Assembly: GCA_963920705.1 (NCBI GenBank)
Contig: OY987233.1
Coordinates: 2,408,001 to 2,472,000, forward strand
DNA from: Odiellus spinosus
Taxonomy: Eukaryota > Arthropoda > Arachnida > Opiliones > Phalangiidae
Length of the DNA: 64,000 nt
Direction: 5' to 3'
In this document: positions 1 to 12,078 of the stretch, in pieces
Layout of the letters: every line of letters begins with the position of its first letter
Position numbering within the stretch: the first letter of the stretch is position 1
The notes under the pieces: model-generated
Seen by the model: only the letters and a program-made list of their open reading frames with translations
Databases searched by the model: none
What the model was told of the DNA's origin: nothing
Position numbers and translations under genes: made by a program

Positions 1-130
1 TTTAGGCTGAGGTTTCATTTAAAATTTAAGGCTTAGCTTTCATTTAAAATTTTAGGCTTAACTTTCATTTAAAATTTTAGTCTTAGCTTTCATTTAAAAT
101 TGTAAACTTAGGTTTCATTAAAATTTTCGG
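1..130. repeat. Tandem repeat, ~30-bp unit
   Basis: About four imperfect copies of a unit containing GGCTTAGCTTTCATTTAAAA lie head to tail and are cut by the window edge. No coding capacity is seen. Confidence 0.75.
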
Positions 131-742
131 CTTGAATAATTAACTCTTCTGAGGAATCTCTTTTGTATCAAAGAGGAGAGATTGGCTCGTAAGTTACACG
201 ATAGACTTCGCCGATGTGGATTGAAAGACTTGAACCCATTTTTGGTACTCACTGTCAGAAAAAGGAGTTAAGGTTCCCTAAAAATCCAATATATTTGACA
301 ATTCACGCGGTGACGTTGAATTCAAACGAAGATAAATGAAGGCTGAAATAATAAGCAGTAATTTTGTTACGACCTCCGTGCATAAGGATCTTCCATACAG
401 GGATTTAATCCGACACCCTGGGTAGTGGGTAATTCTTTCCAAGCTTAAACGACACAAAAGGTTATTCTAATGAAATTCTAATGGCCTGCCACGTTAACGA
501 TCTTTTATGAGAAAAAAAATACAAAAAAAAACATACTTAAACTTAAGCCCAAGCAACAGAAAAATGTTTAGTACTGTTGAGTTTACTGTTTACAGCTAAG
601 TCTTAGAAGATTTATACCCTAATTACTTTTATGAAATTCCTGAAAAAACGAATCATAATTCTTGGGGTTTTTGTTGTTTAGTTACGTTATGGAGTAAATT
701 GTACAGCGTGAAATTAAATTATTATACAGCAAATATTCGATC
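131..742. other. No gene seen
   Basis: A+T-rich sequence with no open frame of note and no recognised repeat. It is likely intergenic or intronic. Confidence 0.5.
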
Positions 743-826
743 GGAAGCGAAGAAATTCAACATATCTCCGTGAATCTAGCTAAGCCTATTTTGATGGTGA
801 GTTTCAAATAAATTTCTAATAATAAA
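743..826. mobile_element. MITE family A fragment
   Basis: This matches the right inner half of family A: a GAAGAAATTCA stem, then a GCTAAGCCTATTTT block, then the GTTT..ATAAATTTCTA tail. Both termini are missing, so it is an old truncated copy. Confidence 0.6.
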
Positions 827-1638
827 ATGTGTACGTTGGCATTAGAGTATCCTAACTTTTACGTCATACCATTGTTATATTACTTTCGATATTACTAGTA
901 AATTTAATTTTTTACGAAATAAATTTGTAAAACTTCAATATTTACGCCTTTTTAACTTTCAACACGCGGAATTTTGTTTCGAAGAAAATAAAATAAATTG
1001 CGAAATCCGAGTTGGAAAATAAAAGTTGGTTTCTTACCGAGATACGAATTTTTACGAAAATAATTTTAGTCGGGTCAACAGCTTAATTTGGCCGTTGGTG
1101 TTTTCAATGGATATTAATATACGCGTATTCATCCGCCCTAGTTTCTCAAGCCCTGCAAAGGCTAATCGGTTTTGATTTATACGAAAAAACTAATTTTTGA
1201 GAAAGATGACGTGGTATCAAAATATTCTTAGAAATGATGTTAAGATGAGTTCAAATAAGTTCCCGAATGAAAAATTGTAAAAAAAACATTAAAGGTTACT
1301 AAAGAGAGGTTAAGGGCGAGTCAAGTGACTGTTACGAGAGCGTGGATTAGTTAATCCAAGGGTAATGGGTCGAGGATAATAGCGGCTCTTCGAGTTCAAG
1401 CGTAAAACACGATATATCTTTCTAATCGTAACTAGAGAAAATTAAACTTAAAATTGTTAAATTGTTCCACGACTCGATAAATATAGCGATAAGGAATCTT
1501 GAGCTTGAAATTGAAAAAAAAACCTATAAAAATAACCTAACCCCGTACGATTTTATTTAAAAAACAATTCAATCGTTCAAAGGACTCCTAAGTGGCGCAT
1601 TTAATAGTGGCTACTACTCTGTCTAGTATAAAGAAGCT
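827..1638. other. No gene seen
   Basis: A+T-rich, with short open frames only and no repeat recognised by eye. Confidence 0.5.
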
Positions 1639-2069
1639 TTAAAGGGAGAATGCAACCTAATTACAAGTGATTTTTTATCGATTGTTTATCGTTTAAATAG
1701 GCCTAATCCACCGATAAAACGTTTACTAAACAAATATTAAACTAGAAATAAATTTAAAACTTAACCGGAAAATAGGCTTAGCGGGATTCAATTGCGTCCG
1801 TGTAAGCTAGGTCTCGCGACCAATGAGCAAAGGCCCGTCGTTCACGCGAGATCTCTACGAGACTTACAGTCGCTTGCGATTGGTTGCTAGACCTTACACG
1901 CGAGGAAATCAGGACCTCCATGAATCCCGCTAAGCCTATTTTCAGGGTAAGTTTTAAATTTATTTCTAGTTTAATATTTGTTTGTAAATATTTTCAGTAG
2001 CGGATTAGGCCTATTTAAACAATAAGGAATCGATAAAAAATCACTTGTTAGGTTGGATTCTCCCTTTAA
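1639..2069. mobile_element. MITE family A, full-length copy
   Basis: The copy runs from TTAAAGGGAGAATGCAACCT to its inverted complement ending CTCCCTTTAA, about 430 bp. TTAA at both edges suggests a TTAA target duplication. The body is almost entirely self-complementary: a CGATTCCTTATCGTTTAAAT-type block, a GGCTTAGCGGGATTC block and a central GTGTAAGGTCTAGCGACC stem each recur inverted. It is non-coding and presumably moved by a transposase from elsewhere in the genome. Confidence 0.85.
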
Positions 2070-2803
2070 GAGTGATATGTTCGTCTAACTTAGGGATCGT
2101 GTTCTTTAAATGCTCGTAAAGTTTTTCAACTGCATCTACGTGTTCGAACTCATTGGGTCGTCCAATACTAATAGATCTCGCAGTTCACTCTTTGAGATAT
2201 ATGAAATGTTTTAATTTTTTTTAAAGTATTTTAGATTTTTATAGAAAATGTTTTAATTTTAAGTATTTTTTTCACCTTTTAAAGATTTGTCGAAAAAGCG
2301 TTTTAAACTTTTACGTCAAGATTTAACAGGAATTGTTTTAAAATAAAAAATTCCGAACTTCAAATTGTTTCTTTTTTTATTCGTAAATTCGATAAAAAAA
2401 GACCTTAAGGTGAAGTAGTTACTGCAATTTCAACGTAAGAACTATGAGCTTTAGTCTCTATTTTTTATAATATTATTACGAGGCCTAGCTGTTCGTAACC
2501 ACTAATAGCGGACGATTCTAAAGATGTATGCAAATTGAAATATAGTTTTACAAGATGAGTTTCGCGAATAACAAAACCTTTCACTTCCCCTTTAATTTAA
2601 TAGTAATAATAGTTATGAAATATTTCCTTAAATTCCGTATATTGTCTCAGTTTAGTTTCACTTTCCTAAGCATATATGGCAATCTTCATTTTTTACAGAA
2701 ACCTTACGCATTCATTAGGCGTTTATCTAACGATGTTTTAATTTTAATATCGGTGATTTTGTTCGAGTAGGTCCGATATTTCTCCGTTCCCTTCACTAAC
2801 GTG
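2070..2803. other. No gene seen upstream of the reductase-like fragment
   Basis: A+T-rich. It holds a 71-codon open frame at 2555-2770 (+) with no recognisable motif, low complexity and no support as a gene. Confidence 0.4.
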
Positions 2804-2881
2804 ATGGACAATCAAGATGTTTCTATTTTTTAGGACGATAAAGGCGTTTTTATAACGGGAGCCACTGGATTTCTAGCCAAG
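2804..2881 (+). pseudogene. Fatty acyl-CoA reductase-like N-terminal fragment with in-frame stop
   Basis: From the ATG at 2804 the frame reads MDNQDVSIF, a TAG stop, then DDKGVFITGATGFLAK. This matches the usual start of insect fatty acyl-CoA reductases, where a short leader ends FY..K and runs into the NAD(P)H-binding Rossmann motif FITGATGFLGK. The last glycine of TGxxGxxG is alanine here, and the tyrosine position is the stop. Similarity ends at the lysine. What follows is A+T-rich, and the next bases GCAATT could at best be a GC-type donor. The stretch before GAC (TTCTATTTTTTAG) also looks like a splice acceptor, so a live second exon is a possible alternative. No catalytic YxxxK part is present. 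A broken or relic copy is most likely. Confidence 0.45.
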
Positions 2882-3675
2882 GCAATTAGATTTAATTTAA
2901 TTATATCTAATATGGTTTTGAATTATTAAGTTAATTTATTCGAGGTATCTTTTATTTAAAGTCTCCCCCATTCTTAGAATAAACTAAGAAATAGGCTTAT
3001 CCAATCAAGAGAAACCTTTTAATTTGGTTAAAATTGGAAAATTTGAATGACATTTTGACCCAAATTGAACCCGAAGTGGACCAAACTTTAATTCGAGTCA
3101 ACCTGTTTGTTTATCGTACGGAAGCGCGTTGAAATTAAAAGTGACGTAACGCCTATTTAAAAACAGATTGGTAGCCATTTTACTTGCTGGATAATTGCCC
3201 CAATGAGCTCACCTAGTTCAAATTCGATTGGTAGTTCAAATTAGGTGGATCAACTGCCCCTTTGATACCTCCCTTCCCTCTCATTTTTCACGTTACCATT
3301 AGAAAAGGTAGGAAAGGATCCGAGTAATTCACTTTCTGTTTTTATATATATTTTTGCTATTATTAGGTCAGAATTCGGTGGCCTCCGAGCGGATTTTGGG
3401 GACAAAGTTAAAGGGTAAATGAAAACTGATGTATCTCTTTCTTGATTTTACGTTTTTCTGAATATACGTTATCGAAAACCATATGACGAAAACCTAAGAA
3501 AAATATCAACTCTTTTATTTTTAAGCATCTCCTTAATATGATAGAAAAGGTTTTAAAGATCGGACTTCGTTGTCTGCTTAAAAAATGGCATAGAGTTCCT
3601 GTGTTTCAATTTACGAGTAAACCATCCGACCAATAGGCGCTCTCGCATAATCCCAACACTGATATTAATATAGGG
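2882..3675. other. No gene seen
   Basis: Non-coding by inspection, with no further reductase exon recognised on either strand. Confidence 0.4.
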
Positions 3676-3975
3676 CTCATTTTTGGACTTTTGCTCGATT
3701 TCTATCGAATGGCGAAACAGAGTTTTATGATCTTAAAATAATATACGGAATGTCTACTTTCTAATGGTGCACTCGGTTTATGCCTCGGAGGTCGCAGAAA
3801 AAAGTTACGGCCATTTTTGGAGATTTTACTCGATTTCAATTAGTGGCTAAGAATCTTTTTCGAGTGGCGAGGCAGAATTTTATTATTTTAAAATAATTTA
3901 GAGAATGTCTACAGTTTTATAATAATACAATCAGTTTATGTCTAGAAGGTCGCGGAGAAAAGTTACGAGAGCTGT
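3676..3975. repeat. Tandem duplication, ~140-bp unit, two copies
   Basis: The order TTTTGGAC/GATTTT, CTCGATTTC, GGCGA, ATTTTAT..TTAAAATAAT, GAATGTCTAC, GTTTATG, GAAGGTCGC, AGAAAAGTTACG occurs twice head to tail with moderate divergence. Confidence 0.65.
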
Positions 3976-4407
3976 AAGGTTCGCAGACCCCTAGCTCTTT
4001 ACAATACAATGGAACAAAAAAAAAATATAGGACTCAGTTGAATGGGAAGAGGTAGTTATTTTTAAACCGCTTAATTCGGTCCTGATCAAATGGGATTTCG
4101 ATCCAATGGGAATAAGCGAACTATACTCTACAAACTCGAGTCCATTACTGGGTATTAAATCCCATCTGAGAAACATATTTTTGAACCGTTAGCTAAATGT
4201 AAATAACGTGATAACACGGTCATTTATCATATAGACAGATTCGAAAATTCCCTATAGAGAAAATATTTCCACGAAGCAGCCGTACTAGGTAATAAAAATT
4301 GAAAAAAAAAAAAAAAATAGATGGTGTTCCGCCAAGTATCTCTCTTCCTCGAGTACTCTCCCACCCCCAACGCCGTCCGCTGCCTCCTTCTACTATTACC
4401 ATAGTTT
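3976..4407. other. No gene seen
   Basis: It contains two A-rich runs (near 4017 and 4303) and short minus-strand open frames without recognisable motifs. Confidence 0.4.
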
Positions 4408-4528
4408 AAGTCTGACCAGTCTGACCAGAGTTTGACCAGAGTCTGGACCAGAGTCTGGACCAGAGTCTGACCAGAGTTGGAGCAGAGTTGGAGCAGAGTC
4501 TGACCAGAGTTTAACAGTTTGACCGGAG
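4408..4528. repeat. Minisatellite, ~12-bp CTGACCAGAGTT unit
   Basis: Roughly nine degenerate units of (T/G)CTG(G)ACCAGAGT, with two GGAGCAGAGTT variants in the middle. Confidence 0.85.
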
Positions 4529-5341
4529 TTTATTACAATTATTATCTATTTGTCTTATAGCTTAATAAGTTCAATAAAATCATTATAAAATTGACGCGAT
4601 AGTACGATTTTTACTACAAGTATAATCTTGGGTGTTTCCTATAGTTATACAATACATTCGCGGTACTACTATCAACCGCAAATTATATTTTAGCGGGTGG
4701 AGTCCACGACCCTACGTCGCCTTAGAGCCGGAATAAAATCAGAATAATAGTAACTGTATACGAAACGATGGCGGGACCAAGTCCGGAAATAAAACAAATT
4801 TCAAATTAGCTATTTTTATTACTGGTTTCCGTTACGGCATAAAGCCGCAATGGGACGCGCAAATTGAAGCTAAGACCTTTTCCGCTGGGTTGACACCCAT
4901 TGGCCCCGACATTAAACTGTTGTGATTTAGGAATAAGGTAATGGGAACCTTACGTGACCGCAACCCAACCTAACGTAATTGCCACGTGTAATTTACAATC
5001 ATACATTGCTAAAGAAATAGGGCTTTATGTCCGATTTGATGTAAAATTGTAAGGAGCCTATCTTTAACCGCGATGAAAATTTGAACTGATTTGATTCAAA
5101 ACGCTTCAAAACTAATCAGGAAATGGTGGAACCATGTACGGCACCCCACCTTTTTACAACTCGAAACCTTAAAAAAATCCTCGTGAAAGGGAGAATGAAG
5201 TGAATTTTATTCAGGGTTCGTACAAATGTTGGGAAGTTAATTTCCCAGATTTTCCTGACCATTTCTAAATAATGTTCCATGATCAATTTTAATCTTTTTT
5301 CACGAGTTTATTCTTACGAGCTAGCTATTGACATTTCCCTT
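4529..5341. other. No gene seen
   Basis: Nothing recognised. There is a CAACCCAACCTAACGTAA run near 4960, similar to other CCTAA-rich runs in the window. Confidence 0.4.
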
Positions 5342-5649
5342 TTTTTATTTAACAAAATCGGCTTAGCTGGATTCATGGAGATCACCCGAACTCCCCCATA
5401 TAATAGCGACAAATGACTTTGATCGATGGCTCTTATATAGGGAATGCGAGATCTCCATGATCAATGTCATTGGTCGATAGTCCTTATACTGGAAGTTCAG
5501 GATATATCCATTAATCCTGCTAAGATTATTTTGATGGTAAGTTTTAAATTTATTTCTAGTTTAATATTTGTTTTTAAATTTATTTACTGTTGTATTAGGC
5601 CCATTTAAATAAAAAAATCACTTATTGTTAGGTTGCATTCTACCTTTAA
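5342..5649. mobile_element. MITE family A, left-truncated copy, 'TATACGGGGAGT' subtype
   Basis: It begins at the inner GGCTTAGCTGGATTCATGGA block and runs through to the family A right end (GGTTGCATTCTACCTTTAA). The central stem differs from the copy at 1639 and resembles the copy at 29025 (..CTTATAC..GGAGTTCAGG). Confidence 0.75.
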
Positions 5650-5685
5650 GAAAAAAGAATGCATTTAAAGAAAGACAATATAACG

Positions 5686-6802
5686 AATTATACAAAAACG
5701 TTGTTTTGCTTCGCACTTCAAAAAAGTGCATTTATAGGTAAGAATTTCAAACCCGTGAAGGGACAGAAATTATAAATTCACAGTGAAAGAAATATGAAAG
5801 TCACAGTCTAAGAAATCATAAATCTATAATTATTATACAAAAACGTTGTTTTGCTTCGCACTTCAAAAAAGTGCATTTAAAGGTAAGAATTTCAAACCCG
5901 TGAAGGGACAGAAATTATAAATTCACAGTGAAAGAAATATGAAAGTCACAGTCTAAGAAATCATAAAGCTATAATTATAATAATTAATATGAATAAAAAA
6001 TTTACAAAAAAATGACGTATAAATTCGGCCTATCGAAACTTTTACTTATGTAGATTTAATGATTAGAAACTTTATAAAGAGGCGAATGTTTCCTTTTACT
6101 AACTGAAAACTGCAACCATCGCCATTCGATATCACCACTCTAGAGTCTAGGAGAAGGGAAAAAGTAAGAGTCAACCAAACTTTAGTAGCTGTCAGATGAC
6201 GATAACACGCGAGTAAAGGTTTGTTAGTGTATTACCCGTGGTGAAACATGTTTAAAAATCAAAAGTCTCATCTAAACAGCAACCCCTCTTAAGATAATAT
6301 AATTCTCCACCCTAACAACTAAACATTTTAAAAACGCGGGTAGGAACTATTTGGTATTATGCTATTCTACCTTTCCACGCATAGATGGCTTTTAGTTACC
6401 CTTACCAAGAGTGAATTCTACAACAGAATGATTTCTGCATAATTAAAAGTTTCGATAGGCCGAATTTATACGTCATTTTTTTGTAAATTTTTTATTCATA
6501 TTAATTATTATAATTATAGCTTTATGATTTCTTAGACTGTGACTTTCATATTTCTTTCACTGTGAATTTATAATTTCTGTCCCTTCACGGGTTTGAAATT
6601 CTTACCTTTAAATGCACTTTTTTGAAGTGCGAAGCAAAACAACGTTTTTGTATAATAATTATAGATTTATGATTTCTTAGACTGTGACTTTCATATTTCT
6701 TTCACTGTGAATTTATAATTTCTGTCCCTTCACGGGTTTGAAATTCTTACCTATAAATGCACTTTTTTGAAGTGCGAAGCAAAACAACGTTTTTGTATAA
6801 TT
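5686..6802. mobile_element. Non-autonomous element with ~360-bp compound inverted ends
   Basis: Each arm (5686-6048 and 6445-6802, inverted) opens with AATTATACAAAAACGTTG. It contains two direct copies of a 145-bp unit, then a segment ending in GGCCTATCGAAACTTTTA. The arms are nearly identical by eye, so insertion or conversion was recent. The ~395-bp core has no open frame. No clear target duplication is visible beyond the AATT that is part of both tips. Confidence 0.85.
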
Positions 6803-8984
6803 TGTGTTTGCTTTTGGAAAAATTAAACACTTGTAAATCAATTAACCCATTTTTTTTTATTTAGTGGTAGGAATTAAAATTGCAAATTTACAAGTTTAAA
6901 TTGAAATGATTTAATATATATGATTATTTTATATTGTACAAACTTTATAATCGGTTATTGTTGTTCTAAATTATGGGGCCCTATAACTGTGGTTTAAGAT
7001 TAAATATCCTGTGGTGCACGCGACATCTTTTTTAATCTCGATCGCAGCACGTTATTCGATCTTTTTAAAAGTAAATTGAATAAGTTCTTGTTTTTGCCAT
7101 ATTCAAAAATATTCCCTCGAGCTCCCGCAGAACGAACACGTCAATACTCTCAGCATAAAACTATAGTTCTTAAATTTCATTTCACACAGTTTAATTCAGA
7201 AGTGCTTTCGATTTAGATGAATATTAACATCGCTTAAGCCGTTGTTTTCATTTTGATGGTTTATACCGTTTAATTTTCATTTTTCACTTAGATTTAAAAT
7301 GAAACCATTCAGTTTATTTGCCGGTTAATGAAAATTATTAACAACACTTAATAAATACTGGTCTGCCATGGTGCACCTCATGGGCTATTAGATTAATAGT
7401 TTTGACCTAATTAATTGGTACCCTTTTAAAATAGCTTTGAACTCACTCGTTTTCCTGTGAGGACGCGTTACACGACGCGCACAAATAATGGTGGACGGAC
7501 GCGCACAATTAAAGATTGAAATGTATACAGAATACTGGTCGCTGACGTCTCGTCATCGCGTGATTTCGAATCATCTGATTGCCCGGTTAGATTTTATTTT
7601 GTACATGGCGATCAAGCCTTTTTCTTACTCCGTAGATTCAAACTCAATTTAAAAATTATGACCTCTCGCTTTTAAGTCTCCAGTCCAACCTCAGGATACA
7701 GTAAGTAGGAAAATATATAATTGGTACCATGTCGCGGCATACGCGGGCATGGCAACTAAAAGGAATTTAAAGTTTTCTTAAAATTGAGTACACATGGGAC
7801 TGATTTATAAAAAAAGGAAGTCCATGTGCAAGAAAAACCATTACAACTCTAACCTCCGACCTCGCGCTAGCTAGATACGCGTATCGGAAGACCTAAAAGA
7901 AAAAACACCCTACGACTGTAATTGTTCTGGGGGGAGTCTCTGCCGTTTACTAATAAAAGTATTTACGAATTAAAGGGTGGGAGTCAAAGATTTTAAAGGT
8001 TATATAAGAAAATTTAAATAAAGTCCGAATTTGCCGTTACATATAATATGATGACTCTTTCTTTGTTTCCATCCATTTATTCATCCACTACGCTTAGTTT
8101 AGAATAAGAACGACGAAAGCGGCACCTCGTAACAAATCCGCGCATAACGAAGTTATACCTCAATCTCGCCATGGGTCTGGAAGATTCGCTTCAATTCCGA
8201 ACTCGTCAATTATAAGAGAGAAGGGTGATACCAAGGGATTACTAGCTAAAGGGATATTGGCTAATTCGAGTGATAAAATATACTAGACTGACGTGACCTT
8301 ACTAGCGTTGTTTTAATCTGCTAACTTAAAGATAACGAAAAGTGGTTACCATGAACATCCACTAAGATACTAAAATATCTACTCGAGAATTAACGAGACG
8401 ATCGAGACCAGAATAAACATTAAACTTTATTATTACAAGTATAATTCTCATAAATTCAAAGAGCCCTGCAAAAAAAAGCAAACGATGTCGTAAAAACAAC
8501 ATCGCGTTAAAGAACATATTTGCAAAAAACTATGCCAAGTCCTCCGCACTGTTCCTAAAGAAACGTAAGTCTTCCTTTACTCTGCTGTCCAAGAGATGTG
8601 CAGGATGATGGCCCCAGGCATCTATCTACTACTTGTCCTCTACTTGGCCTATCCTAATCCTTGAAGGCTAGGACATTACAGGCGTCACCACGGAACTTCC
8701 ACCTCTGCAGCAGGCTAGAGACGTAAACTTTTTTTTTACACGATGTTGAACGCATGAATGACAGAGAGAGAATGTGTTTTATCCGTAGGCGCAAATGACT
8801 TTTATCTCTCGAAAAAATGGGTTAGAGCAAGTGTTTAACTAGTTGGAGGGATGACGTAGTTCGAGTGATTAACTAACGTAACCTTACCTAAAATATTACA
8901 AGAAGGGCAAGGAAACAAAATGTCCTTTCGAGGTTGTGAACTATCGATAAAGATTCCACTTGAGATTATGTACATGAAGATTAC
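6803..8984. other. No gene seen
   Basis: This long stretch has no open frame of note and no recognised repeat. It includes a C/T-rich patch near 8570-8720 of higher G+C that does not translate into a recognisable product. Confidence 0.45.
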
Positions 8985-9100
8985 GGTCTATCAAGATTGT
9001 ATCGCATCGACCTTATGTTCTGTCGAGATTGCGTCCCATCGAGATTGCGTCCCATCGAGATTATATCCCATCGTTATTGTGTCCTATCGCGCGTGTGTCC
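8985..9100. repeat. Tandem repeat, ~18-bp TCCCATCGAGATT unit
   Basis: About five degenerate units of ATCGAGATTGCGTCCC are placed head to tail. Confidence 0.7.
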
Positions 9101-9540
9101 TATTTTGTTCTTATATCCGTATCCTTTCTAGACTCCTTTAAATTCTGCAGCATCATTAAAATTTCCCGCCAACTTTTATAACTAAATCAATTTATTGTAC
9201 GTCAGTCTCAGAGTCCAATTTCTAAGACATTTCAAAATCTCACCGTTATATACCATTTGGGCTAATGTATAATACCCAAGTTTATGTACCCTGCGGCTTA
9301 TAATCATTGATAAAAAAAATTCAATACGCACTATAAACGTTAAAAACACTGTTTTGCATTAGACTCAATACGTAGAATTCTAGGCATCGTCCTATATCTT
9401 TTAAACCAAAACATACATCGTTTGTATCTCTCGCGTTTTGCTTTATTATTTATATTTAATTAGACACAAGTTTTTTATTCAACTTCATACACCAACGTTA
9501 TCTTTTTATCCGTCTTCCTATCCAACGTAATCAAAGCTAC

Positions 9541-9795
9541 TGTTATTCAGTCTTAGTATTCAACATAATAAAAGTATAATAAAAATATAATAGAACACAC
9601 TTGTAAATCTAACACATTTCTCTCTTTCTAATGCAAACTATCAATGAAACGCCGTCTTTCACGGTGTTTCAACCTTATCTACAGCTTTTGTTATCTCAGT
9701 CTTAGTATTCATCCGAAACGTATAGAAAAATATAGAGTACCCCCACGAGCCTAACACATTTTTCTCTCTCGAATGCAAACTCTCAATGAAACGGA
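9541..9795. repeat. Direct duplication, ~110-bp copies
   Basis: A block from TCAGTCTTAGTATTCA to AATGCAAACT.TCAATGAAACG occurs at 9548-9650 and again at 9693-9795 with moderate divergence. A GAA microsatellite follows at 9810-9836. Confidence 0.7.
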
Positions 9796-9930
9796 CTCGC
9801 GGTCGGACGAAGAAGAAGAAGAAGAAGAAGAAGAAGGAGAAAACCTCAGTTATCATTGACAAAAAAGATTCCACCTCATAAGACAAATCTCCATAGACTT
9901 TTCTAATGAAATTTTGAGACACCTATAAAT

Positions 9931-9954
9931 AAAACAGGCCAGCTGGCCTGTTTT
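9931..9954. repeat. Perfect 24-bp palindrome
   Basis: AAAACAGGCC followed by AGCT, then GGCCTGTTTT: an uninterrupted self-complementary stretch with no spacer. Confidence 0.9.
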
Positions 9955-9983
9955 TAATATACTTTTAAATAAATAAGTTTATA

Positions 9984-10128
9984 AAGATGAATTCCGAGAG
10001 ATTTAAATATCGGTTTGACTTTTTTGATTAAAATTGAGAGGGATACGCTAGTGCGAACGTCGATAAATAGGCCTTAAGTTCCAAAACGGTTAAAAACTGT
10101 TTCAAAGTCCCTGGTGCGAACGAGGCTC
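9984..10128. mobile_element. Degraded fragment related to family E
   Basis: It shares ATTTAAATATCGGTTTGA and CGCTAGTGCGAACG with the ends of family E, plus AAACGGTT..AACTGTTT and GGTGCGAACGAGGCTC. Boundaries are uncertain. Confidence 0.4.
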
Positions 10129-10135
10129 ATGTAAG

Positions 10136-10665
10136 CATGGATTAATTATACGTGCCTAAGGATAGACAGCAGAGGAACATTTCTTTAAAAAAGAAGCTAA
10201 ACCAGTCGGCCCGGGGGTTCAGGCTTTAGCCCCCTTACTACTTCCCTTTTTAGTGGATCAAACTTCTACGACGGACGGCTTCGAGCGAGAGAGAAAAGGG
10301 GGTGTCGACCCATAAACTGAATACAAAGACTTTTTTATCAGCTGGCCTTCCCTAAGTTCGAGAGAAGTTTGCAAAATGAGAAAAGCTGTAGCGGATTGAT
10401 AAACAATGTTTAAACGCGAAGAGTCCGGTAATTTCCCCTTGATGTAAAGTATGTCCTTTATCTAGAATTCGAGTGAAATTCTAGGAATTTACGAGGAGGC
10501 TAGGGTTCGATCGCGGATTGCGGTCCTTCTACATTCATTTTGATCCCGCAAACATAGGCACTATATCCGGTTTACCAATTGCGGCCGCTAGGTTGGGTTA
10601 GGGCTGAACAATTTTGAACTTTATCTGCCTGTTGTCTATCCTTAGGCACGTATAATTAATCCATG
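10136..10665. mobile_element. P-element-like non-autonomous transposon, 530 bp
   Basis: The inverted tips are CATGGATTAATTATACGTGC at the left and its complement at the right, continuing through CTAAGGATAGACA with one mismatch. A 7-bp duplication ATGTAAG flanks it (10129-10135, 10666-10672). CATG-starting tips with a 7-8-bp duplication are a hallmark of the P superfamily. The interior has no transposase frame. The superfamily is inferred from the ends only. Confidence 0.75.
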
Positions 10666-10672
10666 ATGTAAG

Positions 10673-11314
10673 CATTGGAATGAATACAAGTACTCAGACA
10701 CTTCTGACATCTGTGAAAGGATTAAATAAACGTAAAACGAATTGATTTAAGTGATTAACATAAAACTAATTTAGATTTACTATCTTCAATTAAACATTAA
10801 AATTTATTATTAATCTTGTTTAATAAATTATTTCATATATAGAAGATGTAAGAGTGGTGTTTTTAGTCAATATATCGACCAAAGATTAATTCAAAACTGT
10901 AATGTCGACTTCTACAGGTAAATTCATATCGTCTGTTTTAACAACATCAAATATAATAATATTATAATAAAAATAATGAAAACAATTGGGCCAAGGTATT
11001 ATTCTAGTATACATTTTCGAGTCAATTTTACTATTTCAACCATGATTTTTGATGACCCGTATCTCCGAAAGGAGGCAGTTTACGACCAAAAGGTTCATCA
11101 AAGATTTTTGATTCATTTTAATCCCTACAACACGCCTCTTGTGAATTGCATACCAATAATACTCGTGCTGAATACGTGAGAATTGGTTAGGCTGTCAGTA
11201 GGGATATAATTAAAATATTAATTAATTTTAGAATCTATAGCAATTTTAACTTGAAAGTAATGGTAAAACGTTATCTTTGAAAGAACTTTTATTTCTGTTA
11301 TCTTGGAAAGTAAT
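10673..11314. other. No gene seen
   Basis: A+T-rich and non-coding by inspection. Confidence 0.45.
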
Positions 11315-11752
11315 TAGCCGCGTTCATACTAGGCCTTGGAATCGATTTAAACCGTTTCAAAACGTTTCCCTACACTCGTGTGAACGGGAAACCGTCTTTT
11401 CTCGAATCGATTTGATGAGATTTCTCGAAACTGCTTCGGGAACCAGTTTCGTACCGTTTCGGTTTCTACAACCGTTTGACGAGGCTACAAAAGCTACGTT
11501 CACACTTGACACTTTGGAATCGTTTTCAAACCGTTTCGGATTTTAAAATCGTCTTTCCCAGATATTAATTTTGTTTCTTTATCAAAGATCTACACGGGAG
11601 ACCCCAAAATTTTATAATTTGAACTTTCCAAAACGGTTTAAAACGGTTTAAAAGTTTGTAGTGTGAACGCGGCTAATGATTCCGGGCGATTTGAATATCG
11701 GTTTGATTTTACAGTTTCAAATCGATTAATAAATGCTAGTGTGACCGTAGCT
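11315..11752. mobile_element. MITE family E, chimeric copy
   Basis: The left tip is AGCCGCGTTCATACTAGG and the right tip is CTAGTGTGACCGTAGCTT, with the body rich in TCGATTTGAACCGTTTCAAA-type blocks. An additional internal tip (GTAGTGTGAACGCGGCTAA, ~11660-11678) suggests a second related element fused inside or a composite origin. Confidence 0.75.
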
Positions 11753-12078
11753 TAGTTTAGTTCTGGTATTTTTAAATTAAAAATATGATGTCATGTCTCA
11801 TCATACAGGCACGCTATTGGCTGACCTTAATTATTTTATTAAATTACGGTCTGTACAAACAACGCGAAGTTATTAGGTCAGAATAATTTAAGAACTGTAT
11901 TTTTATTTTTATTTTTTATGTACCAATTATCGATGTTACCAATGTGTTTTATAATAAGTAAAATGGGTCACTAGTGTAATGGTGTGACTAATATTTTACG
12001 AGAAATGTTGTCATTTGTTAGATTTTTATTTTAAAGGAAGACAAACAACTGATTCCAAAATTTGAGGTTTTAAATGAA
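11753..12078. other. No gene seen
   Basis: A+T-rich, non-coding. Confidence 0.4.
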
